Notes under the pieces: model-generated
What the model saw: the letters and a program-made list of their open reading frames with translations, nothing else
What the model was told of the DNA's origin: nothing
Databases searched by the model: none
Made by a program: the position numbers and the translations under genes
In this document: positions 30,109 to 38,988 of the stretch, one piece after another
Position numbering within the stretch: position 1 is the first letter of the stretch
Layout: each line of letters starts with the position of its first letter
From: Marinigracilibium pacificum
Lineage (GTDB): Bacteria > Bacteroidota > Bacteroidia > Cytophagales > Cyclobacteriaceae
Reading direction: 5' to 3'
DNA: 64,000 bases
Assembly (NCBI RefSeq): GCF_012926615.1
Contig: NZ_JABBNU010000014.1
Coordinates: 62,001-126,000, forward strand

Positions 30109-30663
30109 TTGAAATCCGCAGAACACGAAATACACTTTGAACTGATCGACTTGTGTAGGCAAGGAGACAGGAAAGCTCAGTATGAGATATACAAGCTATA
30201 TGTAAAGGCAATGCTTAACACCGCCTTTAGAATTGTAGGTGAAAAGCAGGCTGCCGAAGATGTTGTTCAGGATTCATTTATAAAAGCATTTAATAATTTA
30301 TATGCCTTCGAAGGACGTTCGAGGTTTGGAGCCTGGCTGAAGAGGATTGTTGTGAATGAATCTTTGCAGGTAATAAAGAAAAATAAGTTTGAGTGGGTAG
30401 GAGAGGAAGAAATTGTTGATCACTACGATAATGAAGATGAATCATATTTAGATGATGTTGATGTGATCAGGGTTAAAAAGTGTCTGGAAGAACTGCCTGA
30501 AGGATTTAGAGTGGTCTTATCTCTTTATTTAATCGAAGGATATGATCATAATGAAATAGGGGAGATCCTGGGGATAAGCCCGAATACTTCCAAAACTCAA
30601 TATATGAGAGGCAAAAAGAAATTAAAAGAGTCAATACTAAATCATCAGAGAGATGAAAGATAA
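30109..30663 (+). CDS. ECF RNA polymerase sigma factor
   Basis: 184 residues with sigma2 (LIDLCRQGDRKAQYEIYKLYVKAMLNTAFRIVG; EDVVQDSFIKAFNNL) and sigma4 (LEELPEGFRVVLSLYLIEGYDHNEIGEILGISPNTSKTQYMRGKKKL). The start must be a non-ATG codon: TTG at 30109 is the best, since the next in-frame ATG would delete much of region 2. It overlaps the following putative anti-sigma gene by 11 bp. It probably controls its own operon and an envelope-stress-type regulon. Confidence 0.88.
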   Translation: MKSAEHEIHFELIDLCRQGDRKAQYEIYKLYVKAMLNTAFRIVGEKQAAEDVVQDSFIKAFNNLYAFEGRSRFGAWLKRIVVNESLQVIKKNKFEWVGEEEIVDHYDNEDESYLDDVDVIRVKKCLEELPEGFRVVLSLYLIEGYDHNEIGEILGISPNTSKTQYMRGKKKLKESILNHQRDER

Positions 30664-31240
30664 AGATAAATTAAAAGGATATTTCCAAGACAATAGAGAT
30701 GGTTTTGATGATTTGGAACCAACGTCAGAGCTCTGGGAGAAAATTGAAAAGGAACTAAAGCCTGAAGGTAGAAAGGAAGCTAAAGTTGTCCAATTTAATT
30801 GGTGGAGAGCAGCTGCAGTTTTGTTTATGGTATGTACTTTCGGATTGGCAATGAAAATGTTTCTGTTTAATGATTCTTCGGATGTTAAGACTACTATTGC
30901 TTCATACGAAATTCCAAGTGTTAATAATGATATTTCTTTTGATCAGGTAAATACTGAAAAGTACTATTTCCAGGTGATTGATGAGAAAAGGAAAGAAATT
31001 AATGAATTGGGTGCTCCTGAATCGATCAGCGAAGCATACGATAAAGAACTCAAAGATCTGTTAATTGATTATAAATCGCTTAAGACTCAGCTTGAAGCTA
31101 ACCCCGGGAATGAACAGCTTATTCAGGCTCTAGTCAAAAACCTAAAATTGCAAATCGATTTACTCAATGAGCAGCTTACCATACTTAATAATTACAAAAG
31201 CTACGAAAATGAAAATAATGAGAACTATACAAACAGCTAA
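30653..31240 (+). CDS. Putative membrane anti-sigma factor
   Basis: 195 residues. A cytoplasmic N-terminus with PTSELWEKIEKEL, then one membrane segment at about residues 51-70 (AAAVLFMVCTFGLAMKMFLF), then a periplasmic helical part rich in Lys/Glu/Leu. Position (directly after and overlapping an ECF sigma gene) and topology fit an anti-sigma factor, although no zinc-binding HxxxCxxC is seen. Function is inferred from context. Confidence 0.6.
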   Translation: MKDKDKLKGYFQDNRDGFDDLEPTSELWEKIEKELKPEGRKEAKVVQFNWWRAAAVLFMVCTFGLAMKMFLFNDSSDVKTTIASYEIPSVNNDISFDQVNTEKYYFQVIDEKRKEINELGAPESISEAYDKELKDLLIDYKSLKTQLEANPGNEQLIQALVKNLKLQIDLLNEQLTILNNYKSYENENNENYTNS

Positions 31241-32273
31241 TCTTCTGATACTTATGCTTCTTGCATCTGTATTTATCACATCGGCCGGTGATCTGGATGT
31301 GAGAAAGGAGAAAGAGTATGATAAACAGTTTAAAGTGAATAAATCAACTGTTGTCAAGATCAAGAATAAATTCGGGAAGGTAAATATTGTTCCATGGTCT
31401 GAAAACTATGTTAAAATAGATGTTCAGGTGGTAGTTGAAGCCCGAAGTGATGATAAGGCTAATCAGTTATTGGATAAGATTGAAATAGATTTCATTGGAA
31501 GCGATAACTCTTCCGAGGTTGGTGCAATAACCGAGATGCGCGGAAGTATAAATACTTCTAAAAATGAAAGGTTTGAGATAAATTATGAGGTGAAGGTTCC
31601 TGCTTCACAGCCAATGGATATTTCCCATCAGTTTGGAACGATTGTATCTGGAAACTTGACTGGTAAAATTGAAATTTCACATCAGCACGGAAATGCAATG
31701 CTTGGCGATATACTCGGCAATGATTCTAAAATAAAGATGCAGTTTGGAGATCTTGATGTCGGGAAAATGTCTAATGCAGAAATTAATATCCAGCACTGTG
31801 GCAATGTAACAATTGAAAAAGCAGAGAATATTATTCTTAATAGCCAACATTCAAAAATTGCTTTTGGAGAAGTTAAAAATGTTGAAATCGAGCTTCAGCA
31901 CGGACAGTTTAAATCAGATAAATTAGCTTCAATTGAAGGTGATATCCAGTTTAGTAAATTTGAAGTAGGTACATTGACAGGTAAACTGGATCTGGATGTT
32001 CAGCATACTGGTTCATTTGAAATTGAAAAAGTTGCTTCATCCGTAAGCAATATAAATTTAGATGTCCAGTTTTCTTCGCCGAAATTGAGATTTGAAAACA
32101 TCAGTGCCTGGGATATGGAAATTGAGGTTAATCACGGTGGAGTAAGCCATCCTTCTGATTTCTCTTTTAATTATGTTGATAAGAAAACAACATCAGCTAC
32201 ATATAGAAAGAATGGAAACTCTGGGAAAAAACTAACGGTTGATGGTCAGTTTTCAAGTGTAACCATCAAGTAA
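31209..32273 (+). CDS. Exported DUF4097-like beta-solenoid protein
   Basis: 354 residues from the ATG at 31209; an upstream in-frame ATG (31167) would bury the signal peptide, and 31218 is another option. Signal peptide ends near ITSAGD. The rest is beta-rich: about ten short strands follow a pattern in which Q-H-G and Q-F-G/S-type turns alternate about every 20 residues (SHQFGT, SHQHGN, MQFGD, IQHCG, SQHSK, LQHGQ, IQFSK, VQHTG, VQFSS, VNHGG). This fits a DUF4097/adhesin-type right-handed helix. It overlaps the anti-sigma gene by 32 bp, so it is probably part of the same envelope-sensing operon. Confidence 0.7.
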   Translation: MKIMRTIQTANLLILMLLASVFITSAGDLDVRKEKEYDKQFKVNKSTVVKIKNKFGKVNIVPWSENYVKIDVQVVVEARSDDKANQLLDKIEIDFIGSDNSSEVGAITEMRGSINTSKNERFEINYEVKVPASQPMDISHQFGTIVSGNLTGKIEISHQHGNAMLGDILGNDSKIKMQFGDLDVGKMSNAEINIQHCGNVTIEKAENIILNSQHSKIAFGEVKNVEIELQHGQFKSDKLASIEGDIQFSKFEVGTLTGKLDLDVQHTGSFEIEKVASSVSNINLDVQFSSPKLRFENISAWDMEIEVNHGGVSHPSDFSFNYVDKKTTSATYRKNGNSGKKLTVDGQFSSVTIK

Positions 32274-32984
32274 TTAAAAATCGTTACTGAGTTTTACTTC
32301 TTCTTTTGAAGAGTCAATCACCTTACCGGAATCACATTTTAGAATTCTGGTAGGGTGTTTTTTTACAAGCTGATGATCATGAGTAGCCATTAATATTGCA
32401 GTACCTGATCTGTTAATTTCCTGGAATAATTTGAAGATACCATCTGAAACTTCAGGATCGAGGTTTCCGGTAGGTTCGTCTGCCACTAGCATCGCAGGTT
32501 CATTAATCAACGCCCTGGCAATTGCTACACGTTGCTGTTCACCACCACTTAATTGATGAGGGTATTTTTGAGGTACAGAACCCAAACCGACCTGCATAAG
32601 AACATCGGTCATTCTGTTTTTAATCTTAGAGCTTTCAGTCCATCCTGTAGCTTTCATTACAAATTGAAGATTTTCAGAAACCGTTCGGTCATCAAATAAC
32701 TGGAAATCCTGAAAAACTATACCAAGCTTTCTTCTTAAAAAAGGAACTTGGGATGAATTGATGGTTTTAAGATTGAAACCTGCCACTTCAACATTTCCTT
32801 GTTTCAATGGCAGGTCTGCATATAATGTTTTTAACAATGAACTTTTACCAGATCCTGTTCTTCCAACTAAAAAGGCAAATTCTCCTTTAGACAATTCGAA
32901 ATTTACATTCGAAAGTATAGGATTACCCGATTGGAAAATTGTCAAGTTTTCTACTTTAACTAATGGATCAGATGAAAAAGTCAT
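32274..32984 (-). CDS. ftsE: FtsE-like ABC transporter ATP-binding protein
   Basis: 236 residues. Walker A GRTGSGKS at 41-48, Q-loop [15 protein letters not shown], signature [15 protein letters not shown], Walker [13 protein letters not shown], and H-loop MATHDH. The length and the opening [12 protein letters not shown] match FtsE, which works with FtsX in cell division and peptidoglycan hydrolase control. No ftsX is next to it, as is common in this phylum, so another MacB/LolD-type partner cannot be excluded. Its stop directly abuts the convergent DUF4097 gene. Confidence 0.8.
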   Translation of the reverse strand: MTFSSDPLVKVENLTIFQSGNPILSNVNFELSKGEFAFLVGRTGSGKSSLLKTLYADLPLKQGNVEVAGFNLKTINSSQVPFLRRKLGIVFQDFQLFDDRTVSENLQFVMKATGWTESSKIKNRMTDVLMQVGLGSVPQKYPHQLSGGEQQRVAIARALINEPAMLVADEPTGNLDPEVSDGIFKLFQEINRSGTAILMATHDHQLVKKHPTRILKCDSGKVIDSSKEEVKLSNDF

Positions 32985-32996
32985 GTTTTTTATTTA

Positions 32997-33653
32997 TTAA
33001 CCGTTAACTTTTTTATGGTCAGCTAAAAACTTCGCAAGTCCAGAGTCAGTTAATGGATGGTTTAATAATCCAGTGATAACACTTAATGGACAAGTAGCAA
33101 CATCAGCACCAATTTCAGCACATTTGATTAAGTGCATTGTATGACGAACTGACGCAGCTAATACTTCAGTAGTATAACCATAGTTACCGTAAATATGAAC
33201 AATTTGATCGATAAGTTCCAGGCCGTCCTGTGAAATGTCATCAAGCCTTCCGATGAATGGAGAAACGTAGCTGGCACCAGCTTTTGCAGCAAGTAAAGCT
33301 TGTCCTGCACTAAATACTAATGTGCAATTTGTTCTTATTCCTTCAGATGTAAACCATTTGATTGCTTTAACACCATCTTTGATCATTGGAACTTTAACTA
33401 CGATCTTATCATCGATCTTAGCTAATTCTTTCCCTTCTTTGATCATGTTGTCAAAATCAGTTGCAATTACTTCAGCACTTACGTTGTTGTCAACGATATC
33501 ACAGATTGCTTTATAATGATTTCTTACGTTTTCGTCGCCGGAAATTCCTTCTTTTGCCATTAGTGAAGGGTTCGTAGTAACTCCGTCAAGTATTCCAAGA
33601 TCGTATGCTTCTTTGATTTCTGCCAGGTTGGCTGTGTCAATAAAGAATTTCAT
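32997..33653 (-). CDS. fsa: Fructose-6-phosphate aldolase / transaldolase-like protein
   Basis: 218 residues, the short transaldolase/FSA type. Start [31 protein letters not shown], Schiff-base Lys87 in KIVVKVPM, then [31 protein letters not shown] and [10 protein letters not shown]. Either transaldolase (pentose phosphate) or FSA activity is possible; sequence by eye cannot separate them with confidence. It is 12 bp from ftsE on the same strand and has a good promoter. Confidence 0.88.
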   Translation of the reverse strand: MKFFIDTANLAEIKEAYDLGILDGVTTNPSLMAKEGISGDENVRNHYKAICDIVDNNVSAEVIATDFDNMIKEGKELAKIDDKIVVKVPMIKDGVKAIKWFTSEGIRTNCTLVFSAGQALLAAKAGASYVSPFIGRLDDISQDGLELIDQIVHIYGNYGYTTEVLAASVRHTMHLIKCAEIGADVATCPLSVITGLLNHPLTDSGLAKFLADHKKVNG

Positions 33654-33680
33654 GTTGCAGATGTTAGTTTAAATTTGCTG

Positions 33681-33710
33681 CAAAACTAAATCTTTATTGG
33701 TTAAGTCAAA
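33681..33710 (-). promoter_or_regulatory. Promoter of fsa-ftsE
   Basis: On the minus strand TTTG (complement of 33707-33710), an 18-nt gap and TAGTTTTG (complement of 33681-33688). The predicted transcript starts about 20 nt before the ATG. Confidence 0.6.
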
Positions 33711-33740
33711 AGAAATAAAGTGGATAAGAATAGGCTGGAC

Positions 33741-33838
33741 AAAAAAAAGGCGAGCCGACATCGCACCGCTCAACTATCTACCCTTGCTTCATTCCTGACC
33801 TGGGGGAGTTCGATAGGAGCTGGTCGTGCCTGCTCGCG
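33741..33838 (-). ncRNA. ffs: Signal recognition particle RNA, small bacterial type
   Basis: On the minus strand the conserved SRP helix-8 loop core reads CCCAGGTCAGGAATGAAGCA, equivalent to the AGGUCaGGAA...GAAGCAg core of 4.5S RNA. The ends pair (GCGAGC near 33837 with GCTCGC near 33750), and an eight-T terminator tract follows (A-tract at 33741-33748). A TACCTTTG -7 box (complement of 33843-33850) sits directly before the 5' end. Length about 90 nt fits the small Bacteroidota SRP RNA, which binds Ffh for co-translational targeting. Confidence 0.93.
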
Positions 33839-33842
33839 GATG

Positions 33843-33850
33843 CAAAGGTA
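33843..33850 (-). promoter_or_regulatory. -7 box of the SRP RNA gene
   Basis: Minus strand TACCTTTG, exact TAnnTTTG, ending 5-7 nt before the RNA start. The -33 region is weak. Confidence 0.5.
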
Positions 33851-33976
33851 GACAAAACAGCTAATTTTCCACAGAAATGAAGCTTTTTTTCGAAATTTTT
33901 TTATAATTCCTTGATTTTCAGACAACCATTTTGATTTTAAATTGTATTCTTGGTATAGAGATTTAATTTTTTAATC

Positions 33977-35068
33977 ATGTCGAAAACATATTCAGTCAAG
34001 TGGCGCCAGATCTGGGCCCTTATTTTTTTGGATATCGCAATTCTGATTAGCTGGATTGCATACCATAAATATCAACCTGTTGTTCTTGATATTTTTGGTT
34101 TTTCATCCATCACAAAAGAGTTTCTGATTATTCAGGCTCTAATTTTATTAGTAACTCCGCCTGCTGCAGGAATATTTGCTGATAAGATATGGCTTAAAAA
34201 GAAAGAAAAGTTACCTCTTATTAAATCAGGAATTAACCTTGTAACAATGGTTTTTATGACTGTGGCCTTTACAGTTTTTATTCAGCCTGACGGATGGTGG
34301 AGGTTCCTGGTGCCAATTTTAATAGTATTTTGGTTAATACTTATGAATGTATTTCATAGTCCTGCATTTTCTACTTTTGAGATGTTTGTTCCAGAGAAGA
34401 AATATCCGCAGGTAATGGCCTTGTTTATTGTTTTGATTCAGTTGGCTCAAGCTATTGAACCTGTAATTATTGATGTTCTTGATATCTTTGGTGGTCCGAT
34501 AACCTTTGCAGTAGGAGGTATTCTTGTTTTTGCAACGGGTTTTTACCTTCAGAGGCAATTCACAAATTTAAATACTTCTACCAAAAGAAGATTATCTGTA
34601 AAAAAGGCTACCACTTCTGAAAGTAAACCATGGTTGGTCTTTGGTTTAGGGTTGATCTTTGGAATTGCGACAAACTTCTTTTTTAACCAATTACCAGAGT
34701 TGATCGATGAGTTTGGCGTGATGAGTTTTATAGATGTTTCCGGAGCTGTTAAAACTGGGTTGGTTATTGCATTCTCTGCTCTTTTTTGTTACCCTATTTC
34801 ATTGTTAGTTTCTAAAATAGGACTAAACAAATCAATGATAATATCGATAATATTGTGCATTCTCTTCGGTGGGGTGATTTTCCTGTCAACAGGTACTACA
34901 ACAACTATAGCCATACTCTTGTTTGCTCTGGCATATGCCGGACTTTCAGTAAGCGCTATTCCTAGTGCTTTTGTAAATCTTAATCCTCAACATAAAGTTT
35001 TTGGGTTGGGATTATTCTTTGCAGCAGCCGAATTTCCTAGCAGTATCTTTGAAATTCTGAGTGTATAA
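33977..35068 (+). CDS. Major facilitator superfamily-like membrane protein
   Basis: 363 residues with about ten hydrophobic segments. A charged loop AGIFADKIWLKKKEK between helices 2 and 3 resembles the MFS loop 2-3 motif. The middle (RQFTNLNTSTKRRLSVKKATTSESKPW) is a cytoplasmic loop between two halves. MFS carriers usually have 12 helices and about 400 residues, so this is a short or divergent member. Substrate unknown. It is monocistronic with its own terminator. Confidence 0.65.
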   Translation: MSKTYSVKWRQIWALIFLDIAILISWIAYHKYQPVVLDIFGFSSITKEFLIIQALILLVTPPAAGIFADKIWLKKKEKLPLIKSGINLVTMVFMTVAFTVFIQPDGWWRFLVPILIVFWLILMNVFHSPAFSTFEMFVPEKKYPQVMALFIVLIQLAQAIEPVIIDVLDIFGGPITFAVGGILVFATGFYLQRQFTNLNTSTKRRLSVKKATTSESKPWLVFGLGLIFGIATNFFFNQLPELIDEFGVMSFIDVSGAVKTGLVIAFSALFCYPISLLVSKIGLNKSMIISIILCILFGGVIFLSTGTTTTIAILLFALAYAGLSVSAIPSAFVNLNPQHKVFGLGLFFAAAEFPSSIFEILSV

Positions 35069-35073
35069 AATAT

Positions 35074-35102
35074 AAAGGCCGGGAAATTACCGGCCTTTTT
35101 TA
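35074..35102 (+). terminator. Terminator of the MFS-like gene
   Basis: Stem AAAGGCCGG / CCGGCCTTT followed by Ts. Its 3' half overlaps the stop codon region of the convergent 83-aa gene. Confidence 0.82.
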
Positions 35103-35338
35103 ATTTTTTCGAGATATAAATTGAATTCTAGAGGATTACCTTTTTCGAATCCATCCTCTTCAAGGTCATCATAAATCTCATCATCAAACTCTCTTTCTTC
35201 CTTCTTTAAATGCCCTTCTGTTGAAATTAAGATTTCAGTACCCGTAAGATCCATTGGGTTTATTTGTAGAAGGATAATCCCTTCAGGAAGTTCCTTTTTA
35301 AAATATTCAAAAACTACTGCAGACTTTTTCATCCTCAA
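35087..35338 (-). CDS. Hypothetical acidic protein, 83 aa
   Basis: Small protein not recognised. It has a basic start (MRMKKSAVVFEYFKKEL) and a strongly acidic middle (EREFDDEIYDDLEEDG) and no signal or membrane segment. Codon use looks ordinary and the start is fairly close to the neighbouring gene on the same strand, so it may be real. Its stop lies inside the hairpin of the MFS terminator, which is unusual but not disqualifying. Confidence 0.5.
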   Translation of the reverse strand: MRMKKSAVVFEYFKKELPEGIILLQINPMDLTGTEILISTEGHLKKEEREFDDEIYDDLEEDGFEKGNPLEFNLYLEKIKKGR

Positions 35339-35381
35339 AATTAATCAGGCTAAGTTTAATTTTCTGCTTTAATAGACTTAT

Positions 35382-35858
35382 TTAAACGAAAACCGGTGTA
35401 TGAGTGATTTTTGGTTTTACATTTCCTTTCATTTGCCCCTCTTCAGCTAGTTTTTCTTCTAAAAGATCGGCCCAGGCAATCATATATTTAACGACATCTT
35501 CTCTTTTATTATGTCTTAAATAATCTTTGCCAGGAATTCTTTCCAGTACTTCTTTATTTTTTAGTCTTTCCAGATCTATTAAATCTTCTATTGTTAATCC
35601 TGAATTTACCATGGTATTAATGATCAGGTCAAAAGGCTGGGCACTGGTTGGACAGTAATCCATAGCCTGTTCTGTCCAGTCTCCATATTTTTGCATGGCA
35701 TAGGCATGAATTTCTTTTTTACTTAAATGAGTGATTTCCTGTGCTAGAAATCCGCAATTACAACTACCCATATGTCCCCATTGATAGTTTTTGTCAGTAT
35801 TCAACTTCTTAATTGTTCTTCGAAGTGCATCAATTAGTGATCTGTTTGGTTTTGCCAT
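35382..35858 (-). CDS. Conserved hypothetical protein, 158 aa
   Basis: Cytoplasmic, helical. Notable features: HMGSCNCGFLAQEITHL (a Cys-x-Cys after His, near residue 30-48), YGDWTEQAMDYCPTS, and a C-terminal YMIAWADLLEEKLAEEG. The Cys/His set could bind metal. It looks like a Bacteroidota-conserved family, but I cannot name it. It may share a transcript with the 83-aa gene 43 bp downstream. Confidence 0.65.
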   Translation of the reverse strand: MAKPNRSLIDALRRTIKKLNTDKNYQWGHMGSCNCGFLAQEITHLSKKEIHAYAMQKYGDWTEQAMDYCPTSAQPFDLIINTMVNSGLTIEDLIDLERLKNKEVLERIPGKDYLRHNKREDVVKYMIAWADLLEEKLAEEGQMKGNVKPKITHTPVFV

Positions 35859-35965
35859 AATGATATTATTTTGTCACACTAAAAATTTACCACTTATCAA
35901 AATGATTAACCATTGAATCATATATATTGTTACTTTTATTTTTTTAAACAAATAGATCGTATCGA

Positions 35966-38002
35966 ATGAAAAAGTTATATGTCTTATTACTCGCAGCTGG
36001 TTTTGTTGCGTGTCAATCAGAAGATGGCGGTCAGAGTGAGGCGAATAATTCTATCGACCTTTCTTTGATGGATACTACAGTACGTGCTCAGGATGACTTC
36101 TTTACTTATGTAAATGGTAAGTGGGTTGAAAATACTGAGATTCCTGGAGACCAGGGACGTTGGGGTAGTTTTAATGAATTGAGAGAATCAAGCTCTGAAA
36201 CAGTAAAATCAGTTCTTGAAAATGCTTTGAATAGCGGTGAACTAAAAGAAGGTTCTGATGAATACAAAGCTGGCTTATTCTACAATGTAGGAATGGATTC
36301 AATGCTTGCAGAAAATGTTGGTATGAAACCACTTCAGAGATATTTTGAATTAATAGACAATATCTCGGACAAAAAATCACTTCAGGATTACATCGTTAAC
36401 GACCATAAGAGAGGTGGAAGTGCTTTTTTTGGTTTTGGTGTAATGGCTGACCTTAAGGATAGTGAAATCAATGCTGCCTATATGTGGCAATCTGGTCTTG
36501 GTCTTCCAGATCGTGACTATTATTTTAAAGATGACAGCGTTTCAAAAAATCTTCGTGAAGAATATGTAAAGCATGTTCAGAGAATGTTTGAAATGACTGG
36601 AGACGATGCAGCTGTTGCAGCTGAAAAGGCATCTACGGTAATGGCAATGGAAACTATTCTTGCTGATTCTTCAAGAACAAGAGTAGAAATGAGAAACATT
36701 CCGGCTTTATATAATAAGTATGCGGTTTCTGATTTGTCATCTCTTAATGATGAGATCAACTGGAATGAATATTTCGCTGGAATTGGTCTTCCTGAACTTG
36801 ATAGCATTGTTGTTTCAGTTCCTGAATTTTTACAAGGAGTAGACGGAATCATTGCTAAAGGTGATGTTGAGTCATGGAAAGCTTATTTAAAATGGCACCT
36901 TATTAACAGATATGCAAATTATCTGAATCACGAAATTGTAGCTGCTGACTTTGAGTTTTTCAGCAAAAAACTTCGTGGTACTGAAGAAATGAGACCAAGA
37001 TGGAAAAGAGTTCTAGGAATGGTTAATGGTGTTGCCGGAGAAGCGGTAGGTAAACTTTATGTTGCTGAAGCATTCCCTGCTGAAGCAAAAACTAAAGCTA
37101 AGGAAATGGTTGATAACATTCTTGATGCTTTTGGTGATAGAATTAAGAATCTTGACTGGATGACAGACAGCACTAAGACTAAAGCTCTTGAGAAGCTTGG
37201 TACTATTACTGTTAAAATCGGATATCCTGATGAGTGGAAAGATTACAGCGAGCTTGTAATTACTGAAAACAGCCTTGTAGAAAATGTTATCAGTGCAAGT
37301 GAATGGAATTTCAAAGAAGAAATTGAAAAAGTTGGTAAGCCAGTAGATAGAAAAGAGTGGGGCATGACTCCTCAAACTGTAAATGCTTATTACAACCCAT
37401 TAAACAATGAAATCGTATTCCCTGCAGCTATCCTTCAACCTCCTTTCTTTGATTTTAAAGCTGATGACGCCGTAAATTATGGTGGTATTGGTGCGGTAAT
37501 TGGTCATGAAGTATCTCATGGTTTTGATGATAACGGATCAAGATTTGATTCTGAAGGTAACATGGTTAACTGGTGGAGCGAAACAGATGCTGAGCAGTTT
37601 AAGTCAAAATCTGAAGTGTTAATCAGTCAGTTTGATGCTTTTGAAGCACTACCTGATGTACATGTAAATGGAAAACTAACTTTAGGTGAAAACATTGGAG
37701 ATCTTTGTGGACTGTCTGTTGCTTATGATGGTTTGATGGATCATTATGCTAACACTGAAAAACCAGGTGAAATTGCCGGGTTTACTCCTGAGCAAAGGTT
37801 CTTCATGTCTTGGGCTACAATCTGGAGAATCAAGTACAGAGATGAAACGTTGAGAAACCAAATTCAAACGGATTCACATTCACCAGGAATGTTCAGAGCA
37901 AATGGACCACTTAAAAATATTGATTCATTCTATTCAGCTTTTGGTGTTAAAGAAGGTGACGGAATGTATATCCCTCAAAGTGAAAGAGTAGTTATCTGGT
38001 AA
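35966..38002 (+). CDS. M13 (neprilysin/PepO) family metallopeptidase, lipoprotein
   Basis: 678 residues. Lipobox FVAC (Cys16). N-terminal M13 domain (DDFFTYVNGKWVENTEIPGD; VGMDS; YMWQSGLGLPDRDYY) and C-terminal catalytic domain with NAYYNPLNNEIVFPAAILQPPFF, the zinc motif HEVSH at 514-518 (in IGHEVSHGFDDNGSRFD) and the third ligand Glu575 in GENIGDLCG. It hydrolyses peptides at the cell envelope. The C-terminus is truncated-looking only by one or two residues relative to the usual CxxW ending (here ERVVIW), which is normal in this phylum. Confidence 0.94.
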   Translation: MKKLYVLLLAAGFVACQSEDGGQSEANNSIDLSLMDTTVRAQDDFFTYVNGKWVENTEIPGDQGRWGSFNELRESSSETVKSVLENALNSGELKEGSDEYKAGLFYNVGMDSMLAENVGMKPLQRYFELIDNISDKKSLQDYIVNDHKRGGSAFFGFGVMADLKDSEINAAYMWQSGLGLPDRDYYFKDDSVSKNLREEYVKHVQRMFEMTGDDAAVAAEKASTVMAMETILADSSRTRVEMRNIPALYNKYAVSDLSSLNDEINWNEYFAGIGLPELDSIVVSVPEFLQGVDGIIAKGDVESWKAYLKWHLINRYANYLNHEIVAADFEFFSKKLRGTEEMRPRWKRVLGMVNGVAGEAVGKLYVAEAFPAEAKTKAKEMVDNILDAFGDRIKNLDWMTDSTKTKALEKLGTITVKIGYPDEWKDYSELVITENSLVENVISASEWNFKEEIEKVGKPVDRKEWGMTPQTVNAYYNPLNNEIVFPAAILQPPFFDFKADDAVNYGGIGAVIGHEVSHGFDDNGSRFDSEGNMVNWWSETDAEQFKSKSEVLISQFDAFEALPDVHVNGKLTLGENIGDLCGLSVAYDGLMDHYANTEKPGEIAGFTPEQRFFMSWATIWRIKYRDETLRNQIQTDSHSPGMFRANGPLKNIDSFYSAFGVKEGDGMYIPQSERVVIW

Positions 38003-38023
38003 TCAGATTTTATATAAAACCAG

Positions 38024-38056
38024 GCCATCGGAGTTTTCTTCGATGGCTTTTTTTTT
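38024..38056 (+). terminator. Terminator of the M13 peptidase gene
   Basis: Stem GCCATCG / CGATGGC followed by nine or more Ts. Repeat copy A begins five bases after the T-run. Confidence 0.82.
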
Positions 38057-38060
38057 ATCA

Positions 38061-38185
38061 GCGTTATAAACGCAATTCTCTAACAACCTCTTATGCTTCG
38101 CTAAACAAGGGCAATGAATAGTAACGTGAGTCAATCGTCCTTGTTTGGAACGAGGATGTTAGAGGTTGGTATTTGTAATGTCTTG
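38061..38185 (+). repeat. Structured 125-bp repeat, copy A
   Basis: One of three copies (others 39803-39928 and 41192-41317) in the same orientation. It opens with a small hairpin GCGTT-ATA-AACGC, then a long hairpin: outer arms 38078-38085 (CTCTAACA) and 38157-38164 (TGTTAGAG), a middle CCTC/GAGG part, inner arms AAACAAGG (38103-38110) and CCTTGTTT (38139-38146). It ends with a small hairpin GGTAT-TTGTA-ATGTC. About 85% identical to copies B and C, with differences that keep the stems. A further CGACATTTGTAATGTCG palindrome follows at 38214-38230. Confidence 0.85.
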
Positions 38186-38267
38186 TTTAGTTTATTCTTC
38201 AATTACTGCTGCTCGACATTTGTAATGTCGTACCCCTATCGTAGGATCTGTGATCTGGATTAAATTA

Positions 38268-38310
38268 CCCCCCCTGGCGCGCGTTGCTTTTTCAGCATAA
38301 CGCGTGCCGT
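38268..38310 (-). repeat. REP palindrome upstream of the transposase gene (left copy)
   Basis: Imperfect palindrome GGCGCGCGTT ... AACGCGTGCC (38276-38285 / 38299-38308) preceded by a C-tract (CCCCCCCT). It is the inverted counterpart of the REP at 38951-38988 on the other side of the transposase gene: both share the GGCGCGCGT stem next to a C or G tract. Confidence 0.75.
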
Positions 38311-38399
38311 ACATTTTCCATCTCAATTCCATTATTTATTTTGATATAGTCTCTATCTGATATATTTTTCCAGTATCAACTATTGCCTAATCAAAACTG

Positions 38400-38954
38400 A
38401 TGTCTGAAAAGTATAAATTTAATAATCCGGAAGGGATATATTTTGTTACTTGTACTGTAGTTTTTTGGATTGATTTATTTACCAGGAAAGAGTATAAGCA
38501 TGTTTTATTGGATACGTTGGAGTATTATCAGAGAAAAAGAGGATTAACTGTTCATGCCTATTGTATCATGCCAAGCCATATCCATATGATATTAAGCGTG
38601 AATAAAGACGGTGAAAGCTTATCTGCTATAATGCGAGATTTTAAAAAACTTAGTAATAAGCGGATCATATCGGAAATAGGCAGAATTAATGAAAGTAGAA
38701 GTGAGTGGTTGTTAAGAGCTTTTAAACATGCAGGGAGTAAATTGAAAAGGATAACTTCAAATAAGATATGGATGGATGGAAACCATCCGATAGAATTGGA
38801 TAATAATATAATGATTGAGCAAAGACTTGATTATATCCATAATAATCCGGTAGATGCAGAAATAGTAGATGAGGCTGAAAATTACTGGTACAGTTCAGCA
38901 AGAGATTATTTTGATTATAAAAAGGGGCTTTTAAATGTGGAGCTGTTATTGTAG
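38400..38954 (+). CDS. REP-associated tyrosine transposase (RAYT, IS200/Y1 family)
   Basis: 184 residues. Y1 transposase HUH motif in CIMPSHIHMIL (His60, His62), an early GIYFVTCTVVFWIDLF strand, and the C-terminal helix with the catalytic Tyr in EQRLDYIHNNPVDAEIV. RAYTs cut and join single-stranded REP palindromes; they are domesticated or single-copy relatives of IS200 transposases. It is flanked on both sides by inverted REP palindromes; the right one starts on the stop codon. The gene appears intact. Confidence 0.92.
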   Translation: MSEKYKFNNPEGIYFVTCTVVFWIDLFTRKEYKHVLLDTLEYYQRKRGLTVHAYCIMPSHIHMILSVNKDGESLSAIMRDFKKLSNKRIISEIGRINESRSEWLLRAFKHAGSKLKRITSNKIWMDGNHPIELDNNIMIEQRLDYIHNNPVDAEIVDEAENYWYSSARDYFDYKKGLLNVELLL

Positions 38955-38988
38955 TCACGCGTATTGCTTCGCTACGCGCGCCAGGGGG
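38951..38988 (+). repeat. REP palindrome downstream of the transposase gene (right copy)
   Basis: GTAG at 38951-38954 (overlapping the TAG stop) followed by a hairpin CACGCGTA ... TACGCGCG and CCAGGGGG. A 5' GTAG tetranucleotide before the palindrome is the classic recognition guide of RAYT proteins. It matches, in inverse orientation, the left REP at 38268-38310. Confidence 0.78.

Noticed and set aside
35087-35338. Idea that the 83-aa ORF is only the shadow of the MFS terminator
   Set aside because: The ORF extends 250 bp beyond the hairpin in an otherwise empty strand with normal codon use, so it is kept as hypothetical with moderate confidence.
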